Part shown: positions 1 through 7,339 of the stretch, piece after piece
Layout of the letters: each line of letters opens with the position of its first letter
How positions within the stretch are numbered: position 1 is the stretch's first letter
Origin: Gp6-AA40 sp035647075
Lineage (GTDB): Bacteria; Acidobacteriota; Vicinamibacteria; Vicinamibacterales; UBA2999
DNA: 21,777 nucleotides
NCBI GenBank assembly: GCA_035647075.1
Contig: DASROF010000133.1
Span: forward strand, 1 to 21,777
Reading direction: 5' to 3'
Program-made: the position numbers and the translations under genes
Notes under the pieces: generated by a model
What the model saw: only the letters and a program-made list of their open reading frames with translations
The model's database searches: none
Told to the model about the DNA's origin: nothing

Positions 1-2
1 AC

Positions 3-560
3 ACCACCGCAGCCGGTTCCAGGCTGCGGATCATCATCCCGCTCACGCTGGCGATCATCTTCGGCCTGCTCGTCCTCGCCTTCCGTTCGGTGAGTGAGGC
101 GTTCCTCGTCGCGCTGTCGGTGCCGTTCGCCATGGCGGGCGGCGTCTTCCTGCAGTGGGCGCTCGGCTACGCGATGACGACGGCCGTGATCATCGGCTAC
201 ATCTCGGTGTTCGCCGTCGCCGTCCAGACCGGCATCATCATGGTGATCTTCATCCGCGAAGCGCTCGAGGCGAAGCCGGCCGATCAGTCGCTCGTCGATG
301 CCGTCATCGCGGGTTCCACCGCACGGCTGCGGCCAAAGCTGATGACGGTGGCGACGATCATCCTGTCGCTCTCGCTCATCCCTCTGTCGTCCGGCCCGGG
401 GATGGAGATCATGAAGCCTATTGCCGCGCCGAGCATCGGCGGCATGATTACCTCGACGCTCCACGTGCTGTTCATGACGCCGTGCCTGTTCGTCATCTCC
501 GACGACATACGGCGCTGGTGGGCGCGACGGCGCGCCCGCGCCGTCGAGGCGATTGCCTGA
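3..560 (+). CDS. CusA/CzcA-family heavy-metal efflux RND pump, C-terminal fragment (5' end outside window)
   Basis: The reading frame is open from the window edge to TGA at 558-560, giving about 185 residues of the inner-membrane proton-driven pump of a tripartite metal exporter. The visible part is the C-terminal membrane domain: hydrophobic helices with the family phrase LVLAFRSVSEAFLVALSVPFA, then GGVFLQWALGY, a helix with VAVQTGIIMVIF, the RLRPKLMTVATI segment, and a last helix before the Arg-rich tail WWARRRARA. These match the CusA/CzcA (HME-RND) branch rather than the drug-exporting AcrB branch. A FixH-like gene follows 19 bp later on the same strand, and His-rich proteins come after that, so the cluster probably handles copper, silver, zinc or cobalt. 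Which metal cannot be told from this fragment, because the periplasmic metal-site Met residues lie outside the window. Confidence 0.93.
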   Translation, partial: TTAAGSRLRIIIPLTLAIIFGLLVLAFRSVSEAFLVALSVPFAMAGGVFLQWALGYAMTTAVIIGYISVFAVAVQTGIIMVIFIREALEAKPADQSLVDAVIAGSTARLRPKLMTVATIILSLSLIPLSSGPGMEIMKPIAAPSIGGMITSTLHVLFMTPCLFVISDDIRRWWARRRARAVEAIA

Positions 561-579
561 TCGACACTACAATTGAAAC

Positions 580-990
580 GTGAAACTCGTTTCCGTTCCT
601 CTCATCGTTGCCGTCGTCCTGGCGGGCGCGGCCTGCAGTGGCAAGAGTCCCGCCTCCGACCTGAAGGAACTGCGACGCGTCCACTCCGGTGACCTCGACG
701 TTGTGTTGCTCTCCAGCGATGGGAATCTGACCCACGGCAAAGACGCGGTCACGCTGGAATTCAGACGCGGGAATAACCTCGTCGATGTCGGAACGGTGAA
801 AGTCGGCGCGGCGATGATCATGGCAGGAATGCCACCGATGCTGGGCAGCGTGTTCCTTGAACGCGGGGACGTGCCCGGTCGTTACAAGGCCGACACCGAC
901 TTGAGCATGTCCGGGGGCTGGCAGCTCAAGCTCGAGTGGGACGGTCCCGCCGGTAAGGGCTCGACGACGATGCAGGCCACAGCGGAGTAA
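580..990 (+). CDS. FixH/YtkA-like exported protein, probable lipoprotein
   Basis: This 136-residue protein starts at a GTG. It has a short basic N-terminus, a hydrophobic stretch and the sequence LAGAAC, so Cys19 could be a lipidated residue, although the -3 position (Gly) is not the canonical Leu. The remainder reads as a single beta-rich domain with the YtkA/FixH signature: a Met-rich centre (MIMAGMPPMLG), then GRYKADTDLSMSGGWQLKLEW. Proteins of this fold often sit in metal-efflux or cytochrome-oxidase gene clusters as periplasmic copper-related accessory proteins. It lies 19 bp after the RND pump gene and 13 bp before a His-rich exported protein, so it is probably co-transcribed with both. 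A periplasmic metal-binding or chaperone role through the Met residues is inference. Confidence 0.75.
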   Translation: MKLVSVPLIVAVVLAGAACSGKSPASDLKELRRVHSGDLDVVLLSSDGNLTHGKDAVTLEFRRGNNLVDVGTVKVGAAMIMAGMPPMLGSVFLERGDVPGRYKADTDLSMSGGWQLKLEWDGPAGKGSTTMQATAE

Positions 991-1003
991 GCTCGAACGT
1001 TCG

Positions 1004-1414
1004 ATGGCTGCCCGCAGGTTCACCACCGTTGCCGCGCTGCTCACGATGGCTGTGCAGCTCACGCTCACGGCCTCGGGAGCCCTCGTCGTCTGCGCGAACA
1101 CGCAGCACACGCACAACGGCCGCCCTGCACCCGACTGTCCGATGCACCACGGTCATGACGCACCGGCGTCACAGCCGGCGGGCCATGAACACCACCATCA
1201 TTCGGAACCGGCCACTGATGCTGGCGCGCAGCTCGCCTGCGGATGCTCGTCGGAGATTCCGGCGTTCCTGATCGTCGGCAGCGCCCTCGTCTCGAGCCCG
1301 CTCTCCGTCGCAGGCCCGTCGGTCACCCGCGGTGAGTCGTTCGTCGCCACAACGTCGCCGCTCGAACGTCACGCCGCACCGCGCACTCCCCCTCCCCGCC
1401 CGCTCATCGCGTAA
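1004..1414 (+). CDS. Small exported His/Cys-rich protein, probable metal binder
   Basis: The 136-residue protein has an N-terminal signal-like segment (basic MAARR, then a hydrophobic stretch to about residue 29). The next 50 residues are loaded with metal ligands: Cys30, His35, His37, the motif CPMHHGH at 45-51, a run of four His at 63-66, and a CGC pair at 79-81. A short hydrophobic segment follows (about 86-98), then a Pro-rich tail ending RPLIA. I do not recognise a named family; the layout recalls small exported proteins such as DUF2946 that accompany copper-linked TonB receptors. It sits between a metal-efflux pump/FixH pair and a TonB-dependent receptor that itself has a His-rich loop, which supports a role in binding or buffering a transition metal in the periplasm. 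Function is inference. Confidence 0.65.
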   Translation: MAARRFTTVAALLTMAVQLTLTASGALVVCANTQHTHNGRPAPDCPMHHGHDAPASQPAGHEHHHHSEPATDAGAQLACGCSSEIPAFLIVGSALVSSPLSVAGPSVTRGESFVATTSPLERHAAPRTPPPRPLIA

Positions 1415-1434
1415 CAACCGCGTCGCAGCTGCAC

Positions 1435-1462
1435 CCCCACGGCGGATCGAACCGTTGTGGGG
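1435..1462 (+). other. 11-bp hairpin in the leader of the TonB-dependent receptor gene
   Basis: CCCCACGGCGG (1435-1445) and CCGTTGTGGGG (1452-1462) pair over 11 bp, two of them G-U, around the 6-nt loop ATCGAA. No T-run follows, so it is not a standard intrinsic terminator. It lies in the 125-bp space between the His-rich gene and the receptor gene and could be an mRNA-processing or regulatory structure. I see no cobalamin-riboswitch box in the spacer. Confidence 0.45.
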
Positions 1463-1539
1463 CGGGTTCCGCCGGAGGCTTCGGCCATCGGTCCTCCACC
1501 TGTGACGTACCGACTGAGTCCAAAGTGGTGGAGTGTCTC

Positions 1540-3906
1540 ATGGCGGCATCCTTTCATTCGTCCATCTGGGTATTGGTCGCGACAGGTGTCCTCCTGTGGA
1601 CCACACCGTCGTTTGCGCAGAGTGACGCGATCGTTCAAGGGCAGTTGCGGGCTGCCGATGGCTTCGCGCTTCCGGGCGCCACCATCACGTTGGATCCCGG
1701 TCGCTCAGAGCAGGCCCGTCAGGTGACGACCGACGGGGACGGCCGGTTCGTCTTTGCTCGAGTTGAACCCGGGACCTACGTCCTCTCGGCCGGACTCACC
1801 GGATTCGAAACCCGATCGGTGCGAGTGGCGATCGAACCACGCGAGGTGAGGACGGTCGCGTTGTCCCTGCAGGTCGGCCGCGTCAACGTCTCGGTTGATG
1901 TCACGGCCGATACCTCAACGCTCACGGGCACGCACTCACCGAGCTCGACGATCCTGACGTCAGAACGGATTGACGACCTCCCGGCGTTTCAGCGGGTGAG
2001 CCTGACGGACGCGATCGCCACCTCGGCGCCGGGAATGATTCGCGGGCACGACGACTTCGTGCACATTCGCGGACACGAAATCGCGCTGAATCCGCTGATC
2101 AACGGCGTCTCGTTCTGGGAGAACGCACATGCGGTGTTCTCCGCGGGTCTGAGTCCGGAAATCGTCGACACCGCCAACGTCATGACCGGCGGCTTCCCGG
2201 CCGAGTACGGTAACCGCTTCGGCGGGGTCGTCGACATCGTGACCAAGTCGGGACTCAGGATGAGCGAGCGGGGCTCCGTGGCATTCAGCGGTGGGAGCGC
2301 CGGAAGACGGCAGCTTGCCGGCGACGTCGGCGGCCATCGGGGCGCGTTCGGCTATTACCTGTTTGGTGACACGTTCGAATCCGATCGGTTTCTGAGTCCT
2401 CCGGATCCACAGGCGATCCACGATTCCGCCCGCGGCGGTCACTTCTTTGCGCGGGTCGACACCAATCGCGAACGCGCCGGCGCATTCACCATCATCGTCA
2501 TGGCCGACGGCGCAAACCTCGAAATCCCCAACACACCGCTCGACGTCGAGTTGCGGCCACTGGCGCAGGCGGCACAGCGCACGCGGCAGCAGACCGCAAC
2601 GTTCGGGTGGACGCGCGCGTGGTCACAAACAGTCGTGAGCGCCTCCGCCTATGAGCGATGGTCGCGATTGAGACTGTCGCCGGCGGCGGGACCACTGACG
2701 ACGCGGGCGGATCTGACCCGCGAGCTCGGGACCATCGGCGGCAAGCTCGATGTGACGCGGCTCGCCGGACGTCACACGGTCAAGTTCGGCGTTGATGCGG
2801 TCAATCTCCGTCCCGACGAGGACCTCTTCTACGACTACGACGGCTACCGCGCGCTTTCGCACATCCTGGAGCTGCCGCACATTCACATCACCGATCAGGT
2901 CATTCAGTTTGCCGGTTCTGACAGCGGCGGCCAGGTGAGCGCCTATATGCAGGACAACCTCCAGGTGTCCTCGCGCATCACGCTCGATGCCGGCGTCCGG
3001 CTCGATCGCTACAGCCTCGTCGTCTCCGACACACATCTCAGCCCACGCCTGAACCTCGCGGTGCGCGCCGGCGGCGGTGCGGTGCTGCACGCGTCCTACA
3101 ACCACTTTTTCGTTCCGCCCGCGGTCGAGGGCGTACTGTCCAGCAGCGCTGGACTCACCTCCTTCATTCGCGAGATCGGAATCGCCCTGCCGGCGCTGCA
3201 ACCGACCACGGAGAACCAGTTCGAGGCCGGCGGGTCCATGCCCGCAGGTCCCGTACAGCTCGCCCTGACCGGCTACGTCCGCGCAACGGACAATCCCGTT
3301 CACACGACCGTGTGGCCATACTCGCGTATCTACTCGTACGCCAGCTTCGACCGCGCACGCGCGTATGGACTCGAGGCAAAGGCGGAGCTCACGGGTCTGC
3401 GCGAACGCGGTGTGACGGGTTACGTGAACTACGCGCTCGGGCGCGTGAACTTCTACAACCCGGTGACCGGCGGCTTCATCACCGAGGCCGAGCACCTCAC
3501 GGACATCGAGCGGTTCCCTGCGCCGATGGACCAGACACACACGCTCACGGCGGGAGCGACCTGGCGCCACGCGACGAGCGGCTTTCTGAGTGGCGTGACG
3601 ATGGAATATGGCAGTGGCACACCCATCGGACATGGAGGGGCTCACGAACATGCGGCCGGTGAGGAGGATCACGCCGATGTGACGGCGGCGGAAGAAGGCG
3701 GCCGGGTGCCCGGCCACTTCATGACCGGAGTCTCCTTCGGGATCGATCTGCTCAGGGATACGAATCGACGGTCGCGACTCGCGTTGCGCCTGGATGTCGA
3801 GAACGTGACGAACACGATGTTCGTGATCGCGCAAGACAGCGCGTTCTCACCCGCGCAGTATTCGATTCCGCGCCTCGTGGCACTGACCGCGCGCGTACAG
3901 TTTTGA
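1540..3906 (+). CDS. TonB-dependent outer-membrane receptor with carboxypeptidase-regulatory domain and His-rich loop
   Basis: The ATG at 1540 is chosen because GGAG at 1530-1533 is 6 nt upstream and the product then begins with a clean signal peptide ending SFAQ (about residue 27); an in-frame GTG at 1525 is the alternative. The 788-residue protein continues with a carboxypeptidase-regulatory-like (CarboxypepD_reg) domain (about 30-110, GFALPGATITLD ... DGDGRFVFARVEPGTYVLS), a plug domain (about 140-240, HIRGHEIALNPLINGV ... GGFPAEYGNRFGGVVDIVTKSG), and a 22-strand-type barrel ending in Phe, the usual signal for outer-membrane assembly. Around residues 699-725 a predicted loop carries GHGGAHEHAAGEEDH, with several His and acidic residues. 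Together with the metal-efflux and His-rich neighbours this suggests a metal or metal-chelate substrate. TonB energy coupling is family knowledge; the substrate is inferred. Confidence 0.9.
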   Translation: MAASFHSSIWVLVATGVLLWTTPSFAQSDAIVQGQLRAADGFALPGATITLDPGRSEQARQVTTDGDGRFVFARVEPGTYVLSAGLTGFETRSVRVAIEPREVRTVALSLQVGRVNVSVDVTADTSTLTGTHSPSSTILTSERIDDLPAFQRVSLTDAIATSAPGMIRGHDDFVHIRGHEIALNPLINGVSFWENAHAVFSAGLSPEIVDTANVMTGGFPAEYGNRFGGVVDIVTKSGLRMSERGSVAFSGGSAGRRQLAGDVGGHRGAFGYYLFGDTFESDRFLSPPDPQAIHDSARGGHFFARVDTNRERAGAFTIIVMADGANLEIPNTPLDVELRPLAQAAQRTRQQTATFGWTRAWSQTVVSASAYERWSRLRLSPAAGPLTTRADLTRELGTIGGKLDVTRLAGRHTVKFGVDAVNLRPDEDLFYDYDGYRALSHILELPHIHITDQVIQFAGSDSGGQVSAYMQDNLQVSSRITLDAGVRLDRYSLVVSDTHLSPRLNLAVRAGGGAVLHASYNHFFVPPAVEGVLSSSAGLTSFIREIGIALPALQPTTENQFEAGGSMPAGPVQLALTGYVRATDNPVHTTVWPYSRIYSYASFDRARAYGLEAKAELTGLRERGVTGYVNYALGRVNFYNPVTGGFITEAEHLTDIERFPAPMDQTHTLTAGATWRHATSGFLSGVTMEYGSGTPIGHGGAHEHAAGEEDHADVTAAEEGGRVPGHFMTGVSFGIDLLRDTNRRSRLALRLDVENVTNTMFVIAQDSAFSPAQYSIPRLVALTARVQF

Positions 3907-3914
3907 CGCGTCCA

Positions 3915-5165
3915 TCACTCCACTCGCCAGGGCGAGACGCTGCTCCAGGACTTCAACGCGTCCCGCGCCCATGCCGTGGACTTGTCTCGATGGCAGTCGG
4001 TGCAGGCGTTCGGCACCTTCAGCTGGTCCGTCGTGGTTGGCGTGATGAAGGCGAACGTATGACTGCGCACGTTGATGTCGGCGATCGTCTGCTCGATCTT
4101 CGGCATGTGACAGGACACGCATTCGGCGCCTGGCGTCCCTGGCGTGTGATGCGTGTGCGACTCGAGGGTCGGGCCCTTCGGGCCGTTGGGCGATGACGGC
4201 CCGTGACAGGTCAGACACACCTGTCCAACCGGCTTGATCAAGTCAGCGTTGTTGGCGGTGCCGTGGACGTCGTGGCAGCTGAAGCAGGTCACGCCTCGCT
4301 TGTACATCTGACTCTGGACGAAGTCGTTGCCCTGCATCCGGTTCTTGTGACCGGTGCCGTCGGCGAAATGCGTGAACGACTGTTCGCCGAGACGATGCTC
4401 TTCCAGGCGCCAGAAATCCTTGAGCTGCCCGCCCTGGTGGAATCCGACCGGCCAATCGTAGTACTTGCCGTTGATCGGATTCGTGAGCGGCTGTCCCTGC
4501 GAATGGCACTGAATGCACGTGTCGTTCGCGCGCACCGAGTCGAGCTTCGCAGGATTGATGATGGTTGTCGCCGCCGGTTGTTTCACGTGTTCGCTGCCGG
4601 GTCCGTGGCAGCGTTCACAGCCAACGTTCCATTCCGTCACGGTCTTCGTCCGGATGTTGTAGTTCACCGAATGGCAGCCATCACACAACGGTCCGGTCGG
4701 TCGATCGGCGTTGGTCGGGCCATAAAACGGCACCCACCAATCGGCGTTGTTCGCCACAAGGTACGGCCGCCATTGTTTGTGCGACACGTCCCACTGCGCG
4801 CCTAACGGAAAGTAGTCGTCCCCCACTTTCGTGAAGTAGCGCTGCTTCCACTTGGTTCCATAGACGAACGCGACCTGTGCGAGCGTAAACGTCACGGCGG
4901 GATCTTTCGCCGCGAAGTCCCCGAGCACCACTTCAGGGTGGGCCTTCGGATCGGTCACGACGTTCGCCATACGGGTTTTCGACCATCGCTCGTAGGTGGC
5001 GCGGTGGCAACCAGCGCAGGCCTGCGAGCCAACGTAGGTCCGTCCGTTTGGAGGCTGGGAGGCTGCGGCGGACGGCGGCGCGGCCGGCGCTTGTCGCATC
5101 CCGGACAGTGAGGCTGAAAATCCGACCAGGGCGATCGCGATCCACCAGTTGGCCATTCTCGTCAT
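3915..5165 (-). CDS. Exported octaheme c-type cytochrome
   Basis: With the start at 5165 the product has 416 residues; in-frame alternatives are an ATG at 5156 and a longer start at 5195. A hydrophobic N-terminal segment (about residues 7-22) should act as a signal peptide. Eight CXXCH haem-attachment motifs begin at residues 50, 161, 183, 217, 294, 317, 349 and 388. Spacing and the phrases VGSQACAGCH, NVGCERCHGPGSEH and GVTCFSCHDVHG match the cytochrome c-554 / doubled-CXXCH group of periplasmic multihaem proteins. Many relatives continue into TPR or HEAT repeats after the last haem; this one stops 24 residues later. Its 3' end is 8 bp from the convergent TonB receptor. Electron transfer is certain in kind, but the partner and substrate are not visible, and no catalytic oxidoreductase gene is adjacent. 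Confidence 0.9.
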   Translation of the reverse strand: MTRMANWWIAIALVGFSASLSGMRQAPAAPPSAAASQPPNGRTYVGSQACAGCHRATYERWSKTRMANVVTDPKAHPEVVLGDFAAKDPAVTFTLAQVAFVYGTKWKQRYFTKVGDDYFPLGAQWDVSHKQWRPYLVANNADWWVPFYGPTNADRPTGPLCDGCHSVNYNIRTKTVTEWNVGCERCHGPGSEHVKQPAATTIINPAKLDSVRANDTCIQCHSQGQPLTNPINGKYYDWPVGFHQGGQLKDFWRLEEHRLGEQSFTHFADGTGHKNRMQGNDFVQSQMYKRGVTCFSCHDVHGTANNADLIKPVGQVCLTCHGPSSPNGPKGPTLESHTHHTPGTPGAECVSCHMPKIEQTIADINVRSHTFAFITPTTTDQLKVPNACTDCHRDKSTAWARDALKSWSSVSPWRVE

Positions 5166-5216
5166 CGGATGCGCCGTATTGTAGCGGACCGGCAACGCGC
5201 GAGGGATGATTCACCG

Positions 5217-5840
5217 ATGAGATACGAGTTCCTAATCGACAGCTACGACAGCGAGCGGATCAAGACCCTGAGCGTCTGGAGTGAGTTTCGAGACGACGAC
5301 CTGAACGTCCGTCCGAGGCAGGACGATCCGCGCGGCCGCAGCGTGCTCGAGCACCTGGTTCATCAGTGCGTCAGTGAGAACAACTGGTTTCACGGGATGC
5401 TGGGTATCGACGTCGACGCCCCGCCGCTGCCGGCCATCGAAACGCGGATCGAGTTCATCCGACGCTACGCCGAAGACAGCGGACGCCGCCTGGAGCGCCT
5501 GCGCGCCACAGACGACTCCTGGTGGGAATCGTCCGCCATGTTCTTTGACGTCCCGCGTTCGCGCGCCTGGATCATGACGCGTCGCATCGCGCACACCGCA
5601 CATCATCGAGGGCAGCAGACGGCGATCCTGCGCGTGCTCGGTCGCTCGCTGCACAGCACCTACGGTCCGACTGCCGATACCGGGGGACTGGCACAGTCGG
5701 GCGGGACGACGATCTACGCCTATCCAGACCTGACTGCGCTACTCGACGCCGAAGGCCGCGGGGCGGCTGAGAAGGCGGCGCTGCTCGATCGGAGCGACGC
5801 ACCGGTCACCGAGCGGCCGGGATCAGTTGGTAGTTGGTAG
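5217..5840 (+). CDS. DinB-family putative metal-dependent protein
   Basis: The ATG at 5217 gives MRYEFLIDSYDSE, the usual N-terminal helix of the family; an upstream in-frame start at 5169 would overlap the divergent cytochrome leader. The 207-residue protein shows the four-helix-bundle DinB pattern with its three metal-ligand His positions: the first in SVLEHLVHQ, and the others in RRIAHTAHHRGQQ. DinB-like proteins bind a divalent metal and include thiol-dependent transferases such as mycothiol or bacillithiol enzymes; the reaction here is unknown. The C-terminus is odd: the last codons and the TAG stop lie inside a 7-bp repeat array (5825-5859), so the ancestral end was probably replaced. 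The cytochrome gene is divergent, with about 51 bp between starts. Confidence 0.85.
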   Translation: MRYEFLIDSYDSERIKTLSVWSEFRDDDLNVRPRQDDPRGRSVLEHLVHQCVSENNWFHGMLGIDVDAPPLPAIETRIEFIRRYAEDSGRRLERLRATDDSWWESSAMFFDVPRSRAWIMTRRIAHTAHHRGQQTAILRVLGRSLHSTYGPTADTGGLAQSGGTTIYAYPDLTALLDAEGRGAAEKAALLDRSDAPVTERPGSVGSW

Positions 5841-5859
5841 TTCGTAGTTCGTAGTTGCT
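5825..5859. repeat. Heptad array A: five tandem 7-bp units, consensus AGTTSGT
   Basis: Five consecutive 7-bp units start at 5825: AGTTGGT twice, AGTTCGT twice, then AGTTGCT. The array sits exactly where two convergent genes meet. It supplies the TAG stop of the DinB-family gene (5838-5840) and reaches into the stop codon of the DUF6644-like gene (5858-5860). Confidence 0.85.
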
Positions 5860-6439
5860 AAGGCCTGAAGAACGTCAGCAGCCGCCCGGCGGTCATGACG
5901 CCCACCCACGCGAACAGCGATACCCCACCAACGAGCCGCGCGGCGATCGGCGGTGTGTGGTGCTCGTCGCTGAATGTCTCGAGCCGGCGGAAGACGCGCG
6001 TATAGAAGAACAGCACGTTCAGGCCAGCCGTGGTGATAAAGATCACCTTCCAGCGGAACGCGGCGTTGAAGAGGTACTGATCCGGGGTCGCGCAGATGAA
6101 ACAGATGCCGGTGGACATGTTGACCAGGAACCCGCCGATGCCGAACGGAATCAGCTTGTGCATCGCCCGCACCGGCACCGCGCGGGCAAACCCGAGCAGC
6201 CGCAGGTCGAACATCACAATCGTACCTGCCAGCACCGACATGCCCGTGAAGTGCAGCGATTCGAAAAGCGGCCAGCCCCACGTTGACGTGCGCAGAAACT
6301 CGCCCATCGGCGTGTAGTACAGGGTGTTGAGAACGGCCCGCAGGTGGTCGTTCAGCCAGTCCCATTGCATGACGCTCATCCAGATGTCGTAAATAAACTG
6401 GTTGATCGTCGTCCAGACGTCGAACAGGCTCACCGACAC
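5858..6439 (-). CDS. DUF6644-like integral membrane protein (second of a tandem pair)
   Basis: GTG at 6439 is chosen because GGAG at 6448-6445 lies 5 nt upstream; an in-frame GTG at 6433 is a poorer fit, and the longer open frame upstream is antisense-like, Arg-rich sequence inside the neighbouring gene. The 193-residue product has four to five predicted membrane helices: WPLFESLHFTGMSVLAGTIVMFDLRLLGFA, a second helix with GIGGFLVNMSTGICF, FRWKVIFITTAGLNVLFFYTR, and a C-terminal helix LFAWVGVMTAGRLLTFF. The pattern (HxxG, DLRLLG, AGR near the end) is that of the uncharacterised DUF6644 membrane family. It is a paralogue of the gene just upstream and overlaps its end by 10 bp, so translation is probably coupled. 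Function unknown. Confidence 0.8.
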   Translation of the reverse strand: MSVSLFDVWTTINQFIYDIWMSVMQWDWLNDHLRAVLNTLYYTPMGEFLRTSTWGWPLFESLHFTGMSVLAGTIVMFDLRLLGFARAVPVRAMHKLIPFGIGGFLVNMSTGICFICATPDQYLFNAAFRWKVIFITTAGLNVLFFYTRVFRRLETFSDEHHTPPIAARLVGGVSLFAWVGVMTAGRLLTFFRP

Positions 6440-6939
6440 GACGTCTCCACCGTCAAACGCGAACACGTATACGCGAGCAGCCGGCCTGCGGTGATGCTTG
6501 CCACCCAGACGAGCAGCGAGACAGACGCCAGTCGTCGCAACGGGCCAGGCGCCACGTCCGTGGGACCGACGGCCCCGCTCGTCACATAGACGCGGATCTT
6601 CACCGCCAGCACCAGGCCGACGCCGATGAGCGTCAGCTTCAGATAAAACAACGGGTTCGTCAGCGCCTTGGTGGGGTACGCAATCAGCAGCAGAACGCCG
6701 GAGAAAGCGTTCACCCAGAATCCGGCCCACATCCACCGGTAGTAGCGCCGCAGCGCGATCAGCGGCACGCCCATCGCGCCACCGAGCGCCCTCAGGTCAA
6801 TCGCGACGTTCACGCCAACCAGAAACGCCAACCCGACGGTGTGCAGGATGAGAACGAACGGAAACGCCCAGGTGGTGGTCGACTCGCGGAGCCAGACGCT
6901 CAGGGCCGAGTTCTCAATCGAGAGAAAGAACGGGTCCAT
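6430..6939 (-). CDS. DUF6644-like integral membrane protein (first of a tandem pair)
   Basis: The 169-residue product starts at ATG 6939 with no clear Shine-Dalgarno sequence. It begins MDPFFLSIENSALSVWLRES, followed by helices with FPFVLILHTVGLAFLVGVNV, AGFWVNAFSGVLLLIA, FYLKLTLIGVGLVLAV and VSLLVWVASITAGRLLAY. Several positions match its downstream neighbour: LHTxGLAxLVG versus LHFTGMSVLAG, DLRALGGA versus DLRLLGFA, and AGRLL near the C-terminus. The pair therefore looks like a tandem duplication that may assemble as a heteromer. The family has no assigned reaction. Some membrane proteins of similar layout carry haem through conserved His residues; that is speculation here. Upstream lies a 431-bp gene-free stretch. 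Confidence 0.8.
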   Translation of the reverse strand: MDPFFLSIENSALSVWLRESTTTWAFPFVLILHTVGLAFLVGVNVAIDLRALGGAMGVPLIALRRYYRWMWAGFWVNAFSGVLLLIAYPTKALTNPLFYLKLTLIGVGLVLAVKIRVYVTSGAVGPTDVAPGPLRRLASVSLLVWVASITAGRLLAYTCSRLTVETSCR

Positions 6940-7003
6940 GCGCGACGCATGTTACTCGGACACGTGCAGTGGAATGCGCGGTGATCGCAGAAAGGACGAA
7001 CCG

Positions 7004-7038
7004 GTAACAACCCCCAACGACCAAGTTCCAACTCCCAG
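7004..7038. repeat. Heptad array B1: degenerate 7-bp units, consensus NNNCCAA
   Basis: Units at 7011, 7018 and 7025 all end in CCAA, with weaker flanking units at 7004 and 7032. It is the inverted counterpart of array B2, and TCCAACTCCCA at 7027-7037 is the exact reverse complement of 7089-7099. Confidence 0.6.
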
Positions 7039-7073
7039 GAACTGCAGGCGAAGTCGATCTCCAGCGTGCTGCT

Positions 7074-7108
7074 TTGGAAGTTGGCGGTTGGGAGTTGGAC
7101 GTTCCGAA
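7074..7108. repeat. Heptad array B2: degenerate 7-bp units, consensus TTGGNNG
   Basis: Four units in register begin TTGG (7074, 7081, 7088, 7095), followed by a weaker fifth unit TTCCGAA. Reverse-complemented, the consensus is that of array B1, so B1 and B2 form the two arms of an imperfect inverted repeat about 105 bp long with a 35-bp centre. Confidence 0.7.
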
Positions 7109-7339
7109 GGAAGGCGGAACCGGCGGAGCCACGCAGACTCCGCCAATTCCGTAATCCGCTTTCACCTCACCTGTCAGAGCCCGGCGTCGGCGGTACTCCT
7201 ATAAGGAGCATGTCTCGTGCCCGCTCGCGACCGCCAAAAACCAACGTATTTCGGCGCGTGAGCTCGCATCGCGTTCACCGTATCCGGTCTCTTGAATCCC
7301 GGTGATCCGACTAATCGGATCGCTTCCTTCTTCACTTGG

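Noticed and set aside
1415..1539. Cobalamin riboswitch before the TonB receptor
   Set aside because: A B12-box-like sequence or the expected multi-helix core was looked for and not found; only a single hairpin is evident.
2623..3834. 403-codon minus-strand frame inside the TonB receptor
   Set aside because: It is a shadow of the receptor barrel region with no coherent motifs, signal peptide or SD.
7209..7304. Short plus-strand frame after AAGGAG in the gene-free stretch
   Set aside because: The AAGGAG is only one base from the ATG, too close to act as an SD. It is part of a small hairpin, and the 31-codon product is Arg/Ser-rich with no pattern.
7304..7321. Hairpin GATCCGA-CTAA-TCGGATC as an intrinsic terminator
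   Set aside because: The stem is perfect, but neither strand has a following T-run; the plus-strand sequence GCTTCCTTCTT is interrupted, and no plus-strand gene ends here.
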